64,000 nt of DNA. Origin: Betaproteobacteria bacterium (lineage in GTDB: Bacteria > Pseudomonadota > Gammaproteobacteria > Burkholderiales > SG8-41). The translations under genes and the position numbers were made by a program. The notes below the pieces were generated by a model, which saw nothing but the letters and a program-made list of their open reading frames with translations, was not told the DNA's origin and searched no databases. The stretch covers positions 26,695 through 90,694 of the forward strand of contig JAHFRL010000009.1 in assembly GCA_023266235.1 (NCBI GenBank), given 5' to 3'. This document shows positions 17,719-28,393 of the stretch, one piece after another. Each line of letters begins with the position of its first letter. Position 1 is the first letter of the stretch.

Positions 17719-18375
17719 TCAGAATTTGTACAGCAGACTGGCCGAAAATACATCCACGTCGGCACGCCCGCTGAAGCCGTCGCTGATGCGGTAGCGCTCC
17801 CATTCTCCGCGCACGCCGACATTCTTCGTGAAATCAAATTCCGCCCCGAGGCCGAATTTGTAATTCACCTGGTTCCTGCTCGGAGTCGGATTGGCCAGCG
17901 GCGCGGCGGCGCCGGTGCCGAAGAACAAATCACTGGTTTTCGAAGACTGGACCCCGACTCTGCCCAACAGCGAAAATCTGTCCGCCACCACCGGGATCAT
18001 GCCGAGGAGATCAAGGTTCCAGCCATGGTTATTTTTCACGTCGCCGTGCAGGCTGCCGGCGGGAGTTGTCGTCGAGTTGAAGCTGAATTTACCCAGATTG
18101 AAGTATCCGCCTTCGACCGCGAAGTAGCGGTTGAACTGGTAACCGAGGAACGCCTTGTACTCGAGGCTGTGTTCGCTTTTGGCCGTCGCGGTTGCAGTCG
18201 CCCCCGTGCCGACCAGCACGGCATTGATGCTGGAGTCCTCGATCTTTCCCCGCGACTGGCCGGCGCCCGCCCCCAGGTACCATGTTCCGGCTGGTTCGGC
18301 GGCCAGTGCGGCCGGACCCATGATCGCCGTACCGGCGATCAATGCCACAGTCAAAACAAGTTTCCTCGCTTGCAT
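17719..18375 (-). CDS. Outer-membrane beta-barrel protein (OmpA/OmpW-like porin fold)
   Basis: 218 residues from ATG 18375, which has GGGAGGGGG upstream. Signal peptide (MQARKLVLTVAL... ending near LAA), then WYLGAGAGQSRG and alternating amphipathic strands (YKAFLGYQFNRYFAVEGGY, FSLLGRVGVQS, YKFGLGAEFDF, GVRGEWERYR). It ends in Phe (SLLYKF), the usual outer-membrane assembly signal. This is an 8-stranded barrel type of unknown cargo. It is transcribed toward the shared terminator. Confidence 0.82.
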   Translation of the reverse strand: MQARKLVLTVALIAGTAIMGPAALAAEPAGTWYLGAGAGQSRGKIEDSSINAVLVGTGATATATAKSEHSLEYKAFLGYQFNRYFAVEGGYFNLGKFSFNSTTTPAGSLHGDVKNNHGWNLDLLGMIPVVADRFSLLGRVGVQSSKTSDLFFGTGAAAPLANPTPSRNQVNYKFGLGAEFDFTKNVGVRGEWERYRISDGFSGRADVDVFSASLLYKF

Positions 18376-18492
18376 TTGTCCCCCTCCCGTTGCAACACCC
18401 GATTTGGCGGTCCCGCCAGGCTGCTCAAATTGCAGGAACCGCGACGCGAACCATAGTGTATCCGAATTCATGGAATATGCTCCAATATCGCG

Positions 18493-20280
<1,788 letters not shown>

Positions 20281-20420
20281 GCGGCTATCCTAGCACTCCG
20301 GCCACCGGCGGTGAGAGAACGCGGCTGCCCGCGCCAGATGTTAAAATCCACGACATCCACCTGCCGGCGCTCGACGCAAGCCCGCACCGTCCGCGCCCGC
20401 ACATCACCAGGAGGGGCGCC

Positions 20421-20867
20421 ATGCCCGTCGGCAAACTCGATCACTACTCGATCCGCACCCTCGACATCGAGGCTTCACGCAAGTTCTACACCGAGGTGAT
20501 GGGTTTCGAAGTCGGTTTCCGGCCGCCGTTCAATTTTCCCGGCCTGTGGCTCTACAACGGCGCGCCCCACCCCGAATCGTACGGCGTGGTGCATCTCATC
20601 GGCGTGGACCTGAACAATCCGGCAGGCCTCAAGGAATATCTCGGCGACCGCGACCTCGATTCGCTCAAGGGCACCGGCACTGTCGATCACATCGCGTTCA
20701 GCGCTACGGGTCTTGCCGACATGCGCGAGCGTCTGCAGCGTCATGCCGCGCCCTGCCGCGAGCGCACCGTGCCCGCGCTCGGCCTGCACCAGGTGTTCTT
20801 CGAGGACCCGAGCGGCGTCACCATCGAGCTGAATTTCCCCGCCGCCGAAGCGCAGCGTGCGACGTAG
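20421..20867 (+). CDS. VOC-superfamily (glyoxalase/dioxygenase) protein
   Basis: 148 residues starting at ATG 20421 with AGGAGGGG upstream. Two VOC half-domains are visible: KLDHYSIRTLDIEASRKFY at the start and VDHIAFSATGLADM in the middle, ending VFFEDPSGVTIELNF. Metal-ligand positions are His in LDHYS, His in VDHIAF and the late Glu in TIELNF. It may be a ring-cleavage dioxygenase or an isomerase. It is 33 nt upstream of the flavin monooxygenase, suggesting a two-step aromatic degradation unit. Confidence 0.85.
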   Translation: MPVGKLDHYSIRTLDIEASRKFYTEVMGFEVGFRPPFNFPGLWLYNGAPHPESYGVVHLIGVDLNNPAGLKEYLGDRDLDSLKGTGTVDHIAFSATGLADMRERLQRHAAPCRERTVPALGLHQVFFEDPSGVTIELNFPAAEAQRAT

Positions 20868-20900
20868 GGCCGGTTTGGCCGCGCCGGACGACAGCCGTTC

Positions 20901-22115
20901 ATGCCGCCCACCGCCCACCGGCCGCGCGCGCTCGTCATCGGGGGCTCGCTCGGCGGTCTCTTCACCGCCAATCTGCTGCTGCGTTGCGGCTGGGACGTGG
21001 AAGTATTTGAACAATCCGGCGCGGAACTGGCGGGGCGGGGCGCCGGCATCATCACGCATCCCGAGCTCTTCGCTGCGCTGGAACGCATCGGCGTCCCGCT
21101 CGACGACAGCTTCGGCGTCGACATTCCGGAGCGCGTGACCTTCGACCGCAGCGGCGCGGTCATCGGCACCCTGCCGCTGCCGCAATGCCTCACGACCTGG
21201 GGCCGGCTGTACCAGTTGCTGCGCGAGGCATTCCCGCGCGAGCGCTACCACTTCGGCTGTTCCTTCCGGCGCCTCGCGCAGGACGCCAACTGCGTCACCG
21301 CCCGCTTCGCCAACGGCGCCACCGCGCGCGGCGATCTGCTGGTCGGCGCCGACGGCATCCGCTCCGCCGTGCGCGGGCAACTCCTGCCCGGGGTGAAGCC
21401 CGTTTACGCGGGCTATGTCGCATGGCGCGGACTCGCCGCCGAAAACCTCTTTTCGCCCGCCGTGCACCACGATCTGTTCCCGAAGTTCGCCTTTTGCCTG
21501 CCGCCGCGCGAGCACATGCTCGGATACCCGGTCGCCGGCTTCACCAACTCGACGCGCCCCGGCGAGCGCTGTTTCAATTTCGTGTGGTACCGCCCGGCCG
21601 AGGAGTCGCGCGAACTGACGCGCCTGTGCACCGACGCCCTGGGCGGACTCCACCCCATGTCGATCCCGCCCCCGCTCATTCGTCCCGAGGTGCTGGCCGA
21701 AATGCACCATGCGGCGCAAGCGCTGCTCTCGCCGCAATTTGTCGAAGTCGTGCGCCACGCCCGGCAGCCGTTTTTCCAGCCGATTTTCGACCTCGAATCG
21801 CCGCAGATGGCTTGCGGACGGGTCGCGTTGCTCGGCGATGCCGCCTACGTCGCGCGACCGCACTGCGGCATGGGCGTCACCAAGGCGGCCGGCGACGCGC
21901 TGCTGCTCGCCGATGCGCTGCGCGATGCGGATGAGAAAATCCCGGTGGCGCTCGACCGCTATCAGACCGGGCGGGCGCGGTTCGGCCCGGCGGTCGTCGG
22001 CCGCGCCCGCGAACTGGGCTCCTATCTGCAGGGCAGCAACGCGCCCGCAGCCGCGCGCCATCACACGCCCGAAGCGGTGATGCGCGAGATCGCCGTAGAG
22101 ATGAAATTCGCGTGA
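20901..22115 (+). CDS. FAD-dependent aromatic hydroxylase (2,6-dihydroxypyridine hydroxylase-like)
   Basis: 404 residues. N-terminal FAD site VIGGSLGGLFTANLLL, DG motif LLVGADGIRSAVRGQL, and C-terminal GRVALLGDAAYVARPHCGMG with KAAGDALLLADAL. The GGSLGG fingerprint and the GDAA...RPH...KAAGDA block resemble 2,6-dihydroxypyridine 3-hydroxylase from nicotine degradation. The role would be NAD(P)H- and O2-dependent ring hydroxylation in the cytoplasm. Substrate is uncertain; other group A hydroxylases share the pattern. Confidence 0.87.
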   Translation: MPPTAHRPRALVIGGSLGGLFTANLLLRCGWDVEVFEQSGAELAGRGAGIITHPELFAALERIGVPLDDSFGVDIPERVTFDRSGAVIGTLPLPQCLTTWGRLYQLLREAFPRERYHFGCSFRRLAQDANCVTARFANGATARGDLLVGADGIRSAVRGQLLPGVKPVYAGYVAWRGLAAENLFSPAVHHDLFPKFAFCLPPREHMLGYPVAGFTNSTRPGERCFNFVWYRPAEESRELTRLCTDALGGLHPMSIPPPLIRPEVLAEMHHAAQALLSPQFVEVVRHARQPFFQPIFDLESPQMACGRVALLGDAAYVARPHCGMGVTKAAGDALLLADALRDADEKIPVALDRYQTGRARFGPAVVGRARELGSYLQGSNAPAAARHHTPEAVMREIAVEMKFA

Positions 22116-22131
22116 ATGAACGGTATCGCCG

Positions 22132-22152
22132 CGGCGAGCGGGGGATCGACCC
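22132..22152. repeat. 21-bp direct repeat, left copy, flanking a class II aldolase gene
   Basis: cggcgagcgggggatcgaccc occurs here and again at 23073-23093 with one mismatch. The pair brackets the class II aldolase gene. No integrase or target duplication is evident. Confidence 0.5.
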
Positions 22153-22224
22153 TTCGCATGGACGACGGGGGCATGCGCGATGAGTGACGGGGAACACTCC
22201 CCCACACCCATCCCGCCTCACCCC

Positions 22225-23004
22225 TCACTGCTTGTACGACGGATCGAGCCTGTCGAGCATGCGCAGCAGCGCCCGCCACTCGCCTTTCTTCTCCTGGTAG
22301 CCGGGGCGCTCGAACTGGCGCGCAACCTTTTCGGCGATTGCGGGCGGCGCAATGCGCAGCTTCGCGCCGCCGGCCAGCGCGCTGATCTGCGCCTGGCATG
22401 CGCGCTCGAGATAGTACATGTAATCGAAAGCCTGGCGCACGGTGGTGCCGCACGCGAGCAGGCCGTGATTGCGCAGAATCATCGTCATGCGGCTGCCGAG
22501 ATCGCGGACCAGGCGCTGCTGCTCGTCGAGGTCGAGCGCCACCCCTTCATAATCGTGGTAAGAAACGTTGCCCGTCAGCCGCATCGCATGCTGCGAGATC
22601 GGCAGCAGACCCTGCTCCTGGGCCGCAACGCCGATGCCGGCGGCGGTATGCGTGTGCATCACGCAGTTGATCTCGGCGCGGGCGCGGTGCACGGCGCTGT
22701 GGATTACGTAGCCGGCCTGATTGATCCCCAGGCCCGTCGGGTCGTCGACGATCTCGCCGTCGAGCGTGACCTTGACCAGATTCGACGCACGGATTTCATC
22801 CCACATCAGGCCGAAGGCGTTGATCAGGAAATGATGATCGGGACCGGGCACGCGCGCCGAGATGTGCGTGTAGATCAGGTCAGTCATGCGGAAGTAAGCC
22901 GCAGCGCGATAACACGCAGCGAGGTCGACACGCACTTCCCATTCATCGGCGCTGACGCGCTCCCTGACGGGCGTTTCGGCCAGCCTGCGGACCTTGGAAC
23001 TCAT
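22225..23004 (-). CDS. Class II aldolase/adducin-family protein
   Basis: 259 residues from ATG 23004 (GAGGAG upstream); a longer frame to 23046 lacks a ribosome-binding site. Zn-ligand region CVMHTHTAAG and the later ILRNHGLLACG are conserved, as is YTHISARVPG. Members include fuculose-phosphate-type aldolases and decarboxylases of sugar or aromatic acids (for example 3-hydroxybenzoate-like substrates). It stands alone between two 21-bp direct repeats. Substrate unknown. Confidence 0.87.
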   Translation of the reverse strand: MSSKVRRLAETPVRERVSADEWEVRVDLAACYRAAAYFRMTDLIYTHISARVPGPDHHFLINAFGLMWDEIRASNLVKVTLDGEIVDDPTGLGINQAGYVIHSAVHRARAEINCVMHTHTAAGIGVAAQEQGLLPISQHAMRLTGNVSYHDYEGVALDLDEQQRLVRDLGSRMTMILRNHGLLACGTTVRQAFDYMYYLERACQAQISALAGGAKLRIAPPAIAEKVARQFERPGYQEKKGEWRALLRMLDRLDPSYKQ

Positions 23005-23072
23005 CTGCCGTCTCCTCAGCGGGTTGGACAATCGCCGAATGCGCACGCGTAGCTATCGTAACACCATGGCTA

Positions 23073-23093
23073 CGGCGAGCGGGAGATCGACCC
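23073..23093. repeat. 21-bp direct repeat, right copy
   Basis: cggcgagcgggagatcgaccc, 20 of 21 bases identical to the copy at 22132-22152. It lies 5' of the aldolase gene in the 23005-23249 spacer, which otherwise shows only the upstream region of the peroxiredoxin gene. Confidence 0.5.
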
Positions 23094-23249
23094 CGATCCT
23101 GTCTTGCTTTGCGCCAAACGATGGCCAGGGGTTTGGACCTGAGTAGGTAGCCCGGGATATCGCCGCTGGCCCCAATTTTTGAAAATATTGCTTCCGGGGA
23201 TCGAGTTGGCTAAAGTACCTGTGGCACATCACGCATGACGGGAGGGTGC

Positions 23250-23780
23250 ATGAAAAAAAACGGTTCAATCCTGGCAATTCTTCTGACGTTGCTCTTGTTC
23301 GCGTATCCAGGCCTGGTGGCTGCCGTGGAGGTAGGCGACAAGGCGCCGGATTTCGAGCTGCCGAGCACCCAGGCAGGAAAATTCAGGCTCAGCGCTCTTG
23401 CCGGCAGGAAAAACGTCGTCGTCCAGTTCTACGTGCTCGACTTCACGCCGACGTGAATACAGGAACTGTCGTCCAGTCGGGACGACTATTCGAAGTTCGA
23501 GGCGGCCGATGCCGAGATCGTGGGGATCAGCGCGAACGTAGGCTTCTCCCAGAAAGCGTTTGCCGATTTTCTCAAGCTCAATTTCCCGCTGCTGAGCGAT
23601 TTCCCGGAGCTGAAGGCGATGCAGGCTTACGGGGTGTTGAATGCCGAGCGCAAACTGGCGCAGCGCTCCTACTTCATCGTCGACAAGCAGGGAGTCATCC
23701 GCTACAAGAAAATACTGGGGCGCGGTGAGCCGCTGGTGCCGAACGATACGCTTATCGCGGAACTGAAAAAGATCAACTAA
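23250..23780 (+). CDS. Selenocysteine-containing exported peroxiredoxin (in-frame TGA = Sec69)
   Basis: 176 residues if TGA at 23454-23456 is read as Sec. ATG 23250 follows GGGAGGG. Residues 1-25 form a signal peptide (KKNGSILAILLTLLLF... ending VAA). The AhpC/TSA fold follows: VGDKAPDFELPST, VVVQFYVLDFTPT, then TGA, then IQELSSSRDDYSKFEA, VGISAN and YFIVDKQGVIRYKK. In peroxiredoxins DFTPxC carries the peroxidatic Cys, so the TGA falls exactly on the catalytic residue, and the same frame continues with family sequence on both sides. There is no Cys downstream, so it would be a 1-Sec enzyme needing an external reductant. The TlpA gene starts about 14 nt later. A hairpin at 23463-23491 fits a bacterial SECIS. 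Alternative: a nonsense pseudogene. Confidence 0.85.
23463..23491 (+). promoter_or_regulatory. Bacterial SECIS-like hairpin for Sec69
   Basis: A perfect 7-bp stem GTCGTCC/GGACGAC (23468-23474 with 23480-23486) closes a 5-nt loop AGTCG, with G at loop position 2. Three more pairs (23463-23465 with 23489-23491) follow a 2x2 internal loop. There are 18 nt between the TGA and the loop. Known bacterial SECIS elements have a small loop with G in the first two positions, 16-37 nt after UGA. Confidence 0.8.
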
Positions 23781-23793
23781 GGCTGCGGTTGTG

Positions 23794-24357
23794 ATGCCTA
23801 TTGTTTCCCGCGGCTGGCTGCTTGTCATGCTGGCCGCCCTCCTCCCTGGCAGCGGCCCGCTCTACGCCCAGGCGCCCCGCAACCCGCCAGTTGACTACAA
23901 GGTAATTCCCAAACTCGAGGAGATGAAGGATCATCCGGCCGCTCCCGATTTCACGCTCGCCAGCCCGGACGGCAAAAAGCTCTCCCTCAAGAACTATCGC
24001 GGCAAGCTGGTGTTCCTGAATTTCTGGGCCACGTGGTGCACGTTCTGCCGGGAAGAGATGCCGGCCATGGAAAACCTCTACCGCGAATTCAGGAGCAGCG
24101 GATTTGTGATCGTGGCGGTGAACGTCAAAGACAAGCGGCAGGATGCGCTGGCCTTTGTCAAGGAATTGAAGCTGAGCTACCCGATCATGCTGGACCCCGA
24201 CGGGGAAATAGGGCTGCTGTACGGCGCCTGGGGCATGCCCGCCACCTACCTGATCGACGAAAAGGGCATGGTGCTGGCGCGCCTGTGGGGCCCGGCTGAC
24301 TGGTACAGCCCGTCCGCAAGGGGGCTCATCAAGGCGCTGTTGGAAAAAAAGCAATGA
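23794..24357 (+). CDS. TlpA/ResA-like exported thioredoxin-fold protein
   Basis: 187 residues from ATG 23794 (GTG 23791 also possible). Signal peptide ends near LYAQ, and the redox motif is FWATWCTFC with C82 and C85, followed by MPAMENLY. The cis-Pro loop GMPATYLID is intact. The fold is that of periplasmic thiol-disulfide reductases. It starts 13 nt after the seleno-peroxiredoxin, which lacks a resolving Cys, so it is the obvious candidate reductant in the periplasm (inference). Its own electron donor (DsbD/CcdA type) is not in the window. Confidence 0.9.
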   Translation: MPIVSRGWLLVMLAALLPGSGPLYAQAPRNPPVDYKVIPKLEEMKDHPAAPDFTLASPDGKKLSLKNYRGKLVFLNFWATWCTFCREEMPAMENLYREFRSSGFVIVAVNVKDKRQDALAFVKELKLSYPIMLDPDGEIGLLYGAWGMPATYLIDEKGMVLARLWGPADWYSPSARGLIKALLEKKQ

Positions 24358-24411
24358 CCGGTTGGATCATGCATGCATTGGTCTTGCATGCAGGCTACCC
24401 GCCGAGGAAAT

Positions 24412-25275
24412 TCAGAATTTGAACAGCTGTTGCGGGTTGTCGACCAGAATCTTGCGCCGCATCGCCGCATCCGGCGCCCACTGGCCGAACAGGTTGAACA
24501 GCTCGACCGAACCCACCTGGTCGGCGAATGAGAGATGCGGATAGTCGCTGCCCCAGATAATCCGGCCGGGGGCCGCCTCGATCAGCGCGCGCGCGAGCGG
24601 CGCCGCATCGGCGAATTCGGCCGCCACCGACATGCGGTACACCCCGGTAAGCTTGATCCAGCAATGCCCGTCGCCGTGACGCAGCAGATCGAGCAGCTGC
24701 TGGAACCCCGGCTGCTCAACGCCATCCTTGGCGAGGAACATGCCCATATGCGCGACGGTAAAGTCGCACGTCAGTTTCTTCAGCGCGGGCATCAGCTCGC
24801 TGGTCAGCCAGCCCGGGGTCAGGAAATCGAGCTGCCAGCCGAGTTCGGCGCAGCGCGCGTGCAGGCGCTCGATGCGCGGCAGCAGGGTTGCCGCGAAGCC
24901 CGCCGCCGGCGGTTTGACCGGCGACACATTGACGCGCACGCCGCGCACGCCCGCCGCATGCAACCGCGCGAGCCCGGCATCGGGAGCGTTCTCGTCGACA
25001 TCGACGATCCCGCGGCATTGCGGCCCGACTTCGCGCATGGCGTCGAGCATGCACGCATTGTCGCGGCCGTACGCGCTCGGCTGCACGAATACGAAGCGCT
25101 CGAACCCGAGGCGGCGTGACAGCGCGAGATAGTCCGCGAGCGGCGCGAGCGGCGGCGGGTAGCGCAGGTCGGAGCCATACGGATAACGCGCGGCCGGGCC
25201 GAACACGTGGAAGTGACAATCGCAGCTCAGCGGCGGCGCCTTGAAAGCGGGCTCGCCTTCATCACGTAGCGACAA
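24412..25275 (-). CDS. Amidohydrolase_2 family, 2-pyrone-4,6-dicarboxylate lactonase-like
   Basis: 287 residues from TTG 25275, with AAAGGGGA upstream and no better start. Metal/substrate motif CDCHFHVFGPAARYPY, then VAHMGMFLA and IIWGSDYPHLS with the catalytic Asp, ending in DNPQQLF. It is a paralogue of the protein at 6859. It lies directly downstream of a Bug gene (17 nt), so receptor and hydrolase probably act on the same carboxylated lactone-like compound (inference). Confidence 0.85.
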   Translation of the reverse strand: MSLRDEGEPAFKAPPLSCDCHFHVFGPAARYPYGSDLRYPPPLAPLADYLALSRRLGFERFVFVQPSAYGRDNACMLDAMREVGPQCRGIVDVDENAPDAGLARLHAAGVRGVRVNVSPVKPPAAGFAATLLPRIERLHARCAELGWQLDFLTPGWLTSELMPALKKLTCDFTVAHMGMFLAKDGVEQPGFQQLLDLLRHGDGHCWIKLTGVYRMSVAAEFADAAPLARALIEAAPGRIIWGSDYPHLSFADQVGSVELFNLFGQWAPDAAMRRKILVDNPQQLFKF

Positions 25276-25292
25276 CGCGTTCCCCTTTCAGA

Positions 25293-26270
25293 TCACTCCA
25301 GCCTGATGCCGGCGTCGCGCGCGAGCTTGCCTTTCTTCTCGAATTCGGCCTTGATGTGCGCGGTGAACTCCTCCGGCGACGCGCTCGCTTTCAGCTCGAC
25401 ACCGCGTTCCAGGAAGCGATTGCGCAGAGCCGGCATGCGCACGATCTTCGCGACTTCTTCGTTCAGGCGCACGAGGATTTCGCGCGGGGTTCCCGCCGGC
25501 GCCACCAATCCATTGAAGGTGATGTCTTCGAAGCCCGGCACTCCCGCCTCGTCGATGGTCGGCAGATCCGGAAACAGCGGCGAGCGCGTGCGGCTCGTGA
25601 CGGCCAGGGGGCGCAGCTTGCCGGCTTTGATGTGGGGTTCCGAGGTGCTCACCTGGTCGAACATCAGCATGACCTGCCCGCCGATCACATCGATGATGGC
25701 CTGCGCATTGCCCTTGTAAGGCACGTGCAGCATTTTCACGCCGACCTGACGGCTGAAGAGTTCGGTGGCCATGTGCCCGGTGCCGCCCGGGCCCGACGTC
25801 GCGTAGGAGATTTCCCCCGGCCGCGACTTGGCCAGCGCGATCAGCTGCTTCACCGAGCGCACCGGCAGCGCGGGGTTCACGACCAGCACCTGCGGCACCA
25901 GGCAGGTCAGCGTGACGCCGGTGAAATCCTTCAGCGGATCGTAGCCGGGGTTGGCGACGATCGAAGGCACCATGGCAAAAGTGTTCGCCATCGCGAGCAG
26001 CGTATAACCGTCGGGCGCCGCTTTGGCGGCCAGCTGGGTGCCGACCAGGCTGCTCGCGCCGGGCCGGTTCTCGACGATGACCTGCTGCCCGAGGTTTTCG
26101 GTGAGCTGCTGGGCGAGCGAGCGGACGACGAGATCGACGTTGCCGCCCGGCGCCAGCGGCACGATGATGCGGAGCGGCCGCGCGGGGTATCCGCCCGCGG
26201 TCTGGCCGTGGACGCCGGTCGCGTAAATCGCGGCAAGCGCCGCCGCCACGACGAATTTCGCTTTTTTCAT
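25293..26270 (-). CDS. Bug/TctC-family periplasmic substrate-binding receptor
   Basis: 325 residues from ATG 26270, with GGGAGG upstream. Signal peptide MKKAKFVVAAALAAIYATG, then YPARPLRIIVPLAPGGNVD, ENRPGASS, PDGYT and VPYKGNAQAI. The gene is followed by the lactonase-like amidohydrolase at 24412. The 26271-26471 spacer shows nothing else. Confidence 0.9.
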   Translation of the reverse strand: MKKAKFVVAAALAAIYATGVHGQTAGGYPARPLRIIVPLAPGGNVDLVVRSLAQQLTENLGQQVIVENRPGASSLVGTQLAAKAAPDGYTLLAMANTFAMVPSIVANPGYDPLKDFTGVTLTCLVPQVLVVNPALPVRSVKQLIALAKSRPGEISYATSGPGGTGHMATELFSRQVGVKMLHVPYKGNAQAIIDVIGGQVMLMFDQVSTSEPHIKAGKLRPLAVTSRTRSPLFPDLPTIDEAGVPGFEDITFNGLVAPAGTPREILVRLNEEVAKIVRMPALRNRFLERGVELKASASPEEFTAHIKAEFEKKGKLARDAGIRLE

Positions 26271-26471
26271 TGCTCGATCCTCCCCGGAGACGCACATCGC
26301 GGCATCGCACCATTCGCGTGCGGACCGTGCTTATTCTAGCGGAATATCCGGGGCGGGTTCGCGCTGCGTCGCGCATTTTTTCAGGCGCGCCGTGCAACGA
26401 ACTGTTGGGTCGACGGCCTCACAAGACTGCTTATTAACGACGCAGTGCACCGCCTCCCCGCCGCGGCCTCC

Positions 26472-27440
26472 CTACTGCGGCTGGAAGCCGATGTCGCGGA
26501 TCAGCTTGCCGTACTTGGCATAATCGCTCTTGATCGTTGCCGCGAAATACTCCGGCGGCTCGGTGACAATGATCAGACCGGCCGAAACCAGTTTTTCTTT
26601 CACGTCCGGCAGCGCTATCGCCCGATTGATCTCCTGGTTCAGCAGCGTGACGATCTCGCGCGGCGTCCCGGCCGGCGCGAGAAAACCGAACCAGCCGCGC
26701 GAGTCGTAGCCCGGCAAGGTTTCGGCGATCGTGGGCGTGCCGTCGAACTGCGGCACGCGCGTCGGGTTGGTGATGGCGAGCAGGCGCAGCTTGCCGGAGC
26801 GTATGTGCGGCGTCAGGCCGGTAATGCCGTCGATCGCCGCATCAATATGCCCGCCGATCAGATCGGTCGCAATCTGGGCGCTGCCTTTGTACGGAACATG
26901 CACATACGTGAAGCCTCCCATGACACGCAGCAGCTCGATCGTCATGTGCGGGAAGCCGCCCTCGCCGTTCGACGCGAAGGTCAGCCGGTTGGGGTTGGCC
27001 TTCGCATAAGCGATCAGGTCCTTCACGCTCCTGAACGGCACGCTCGGATGCACGACCAGCGCCAGAAAATTCGTCGTCGACAGCGCGATCGGCGCAAAAT
27101 CCTTGATCGGATCGTACGGGATCTTCTTGTAGGTGTGCGGCATGACAACGAGATTGCCGCCCTGCCCGGCGATGAGAGTGTAGCCGTCCGGCGCGGCGCG
27201 CGCGCCAAGCTCCAGGCCGAGCTGTCCGCTCGCCCCGGCACGGTTGTCGACAATCACGTTCTGCCCGAGACGCTCGGTCATCTTCGGTCCGATCAGCCGG
27301 GCCATGATGTCGATAGTGTTGCCGGGTGGAAACGGAATGATGATGCGGATCGGTTTGGACGGATAATTCTGCGCCACCACCACGCCCGCAAACCCGAACG
27401 CAACTACTGACACCAACGCGTACAATATCAATTGTTTCAT
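26472..27440 (-). CDS. Bug/TctC-family periplasmic substrate-binding receptor
   Basis: 322 residues, ATG 27440 with GAGGAGG upstream. Signal peptide ends near VVVAQ, then YPSKPIRIIIPFPPGNTID (Asn-Thr replaces the usual Gly-Gly), DNRAGASG, PDGYT and VPYKGSAQIA. It is the last gene of a minus-strand run: Bug (28920), cupin (28394), TauD-like dioxygenase (27465), then this receptor. Confidence 0.9.
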   Translation of the reverse strand: MKQLILYALVSVVAFGFAGVVVAQNYPSKPIRIIIPFPPGNTIDIMARLIGPKMTERLGQNVIVDNRAGASGQLGLELGARAAPDGYTLIAGQGGNLVVMPHTYKKIPYDPIKDFAPIALSTTNFLALVVHPSVPFRSVKDLIAYAKANPNRLTFASNGEGGFPHMTIELLRVMGGFTYVHVPYKGSAQIATDLIGGHIDAAIDGITGLTPHIRSGKLRLLAITNPTRVPQFDGTPTIAETLPGYDSRGWFGFLAPAGTPREIVTLLNQEINRAIALPDVKEKLVSAGLIIVTEPPEYFAATIKSDYAKYGKLIRDIGFQPQ

Positions 27441-27464
27441 GACGTTCCTCCTCGACCCACGGTC

Positions 27465-28331
27465 TCAGGCGGCTTTCACCACATAGCCGGACGGCGTTCC
27501 GAGCACGGTAGTCCGCTCCATGTGCCTGAGCTGGGTTTCGTCGAAATCGCCCAGCGCGCAATGCATCGTGCAGCGGTTATCCCAGACCAGGATATCGTTG
27601 GCCTGCCACTGGTGCCGGTATACGAATTCAGGCCGCGTGGCGTGCTGTACCAGATATTCGATCAAAGGGCGGCTTTCCTCCTCCGTCATGCCGTCGAAGG
27701 ACTTTACTTTGTCGCCGATATACAGCGCCTTCCGGCCGGTCTCGGGATGCATGCGAACCACCGGCTGCGCGACCGGCGGGTTGATGCGTTTCTGTTCCTC
27801 GGCACGGGGAATGCCGGTCGTGCTGTTAGCGATCTTGCGCGTCCCCGACATGTGTATGCCGTGCAGGCCGGCGATCAGCTTCTTCATTCCCGCGGAAAGC
27901 GCGTCATACGCCATGTACATATTGGCGAACATCGTATCGCCGCCGACCGGGGGCGCGGTGATGCACCGCAAAAGAGATCCCGACGACGGCACCAGGGTGA
28001 AGGACATGTCGGAGTGCCATTGGCGCCCGGTATATTTGCTGTCGGATGGCGCGCCATTGAGTTTGGGCTCGTTCGTAACCATGAGGATCTCCGGATGGTC
28101 CGGATGGCGGTCGCGCGGCAGCGCGTCGTGCTTGTCGAGCTCGCCGAAGCGGCGGCTGAATTCGATGTGCTGCTCGCGGGTAATGTGTTGGTCCCTGAAC
28201 AACAGGATGCCGTGTTCGAGGAAGGCCCGGTATACGTCGCCGAAATCGTGCTCGCTCATCTTGCGCGAGACATCGATAGCGCAGACCTCGGCGCCCAGAC
28301 TGTAGGAAAGAGGGCGCAGCTTCAGAGCCAT
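27465..28331 (-). CDS. TauD/TfdA-family Fe(II)/2-oxoglutarate dioxygenase
   Basis: 288 residues from ATG 28331. Fe ligands are visible as H106 and D108 (QWHSDMSF) and H257 (TMHCALGDF), with the 2-oxoglutarate-binding Arg near 273 (HMERTTVLG). Members hydroxylate sulfonates, aryloxy acids and similar compounds, releasing the side group. The motif order and length are normal, so it should be active. It sits between a cupin and a Bug receptor in one operon. The substrate is unknown. Confidence 0.9.
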   Translation of the reverse strand: MALKLRPLSYSLGAEVCAIDVSRKMSEHDFGDVYRAFLEHGILLFRDQHITREQHIEFSRRFGELDKHDALPRDRHPDHPEILMVTNEPKLNGAPSDSKYTGRQWHSDMSFTLVPSSGSLLRCITAPPVGGDTMFANMYMAYDALSAGMKKLIAGLHGIHMSGTRKIANSTTGIPRAEEQKRINPPVAQPVVRMHPETGRKALYIGDKVKSFDGMTEEESRPLIEYLVQHATRPEFVYRHQWQANDILVWDNRCTMHCALGDFDETQLRHMERTTVLGTPSGYVVKAA

Positions 28332-28393
28332 TGATCTCTGCCGCGCCGATAACTGCCGCAAGTTATATCCCGCACTTTCACGGGAACCCCGGA

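Noticed and set aside
22132..23093. Integrated mobile element bounded by direct repeats
   Set aside because: Contains only an ordinary aldolase gene, with no integrase, transposase or inverted ends. Kept only as a low-interest observation.
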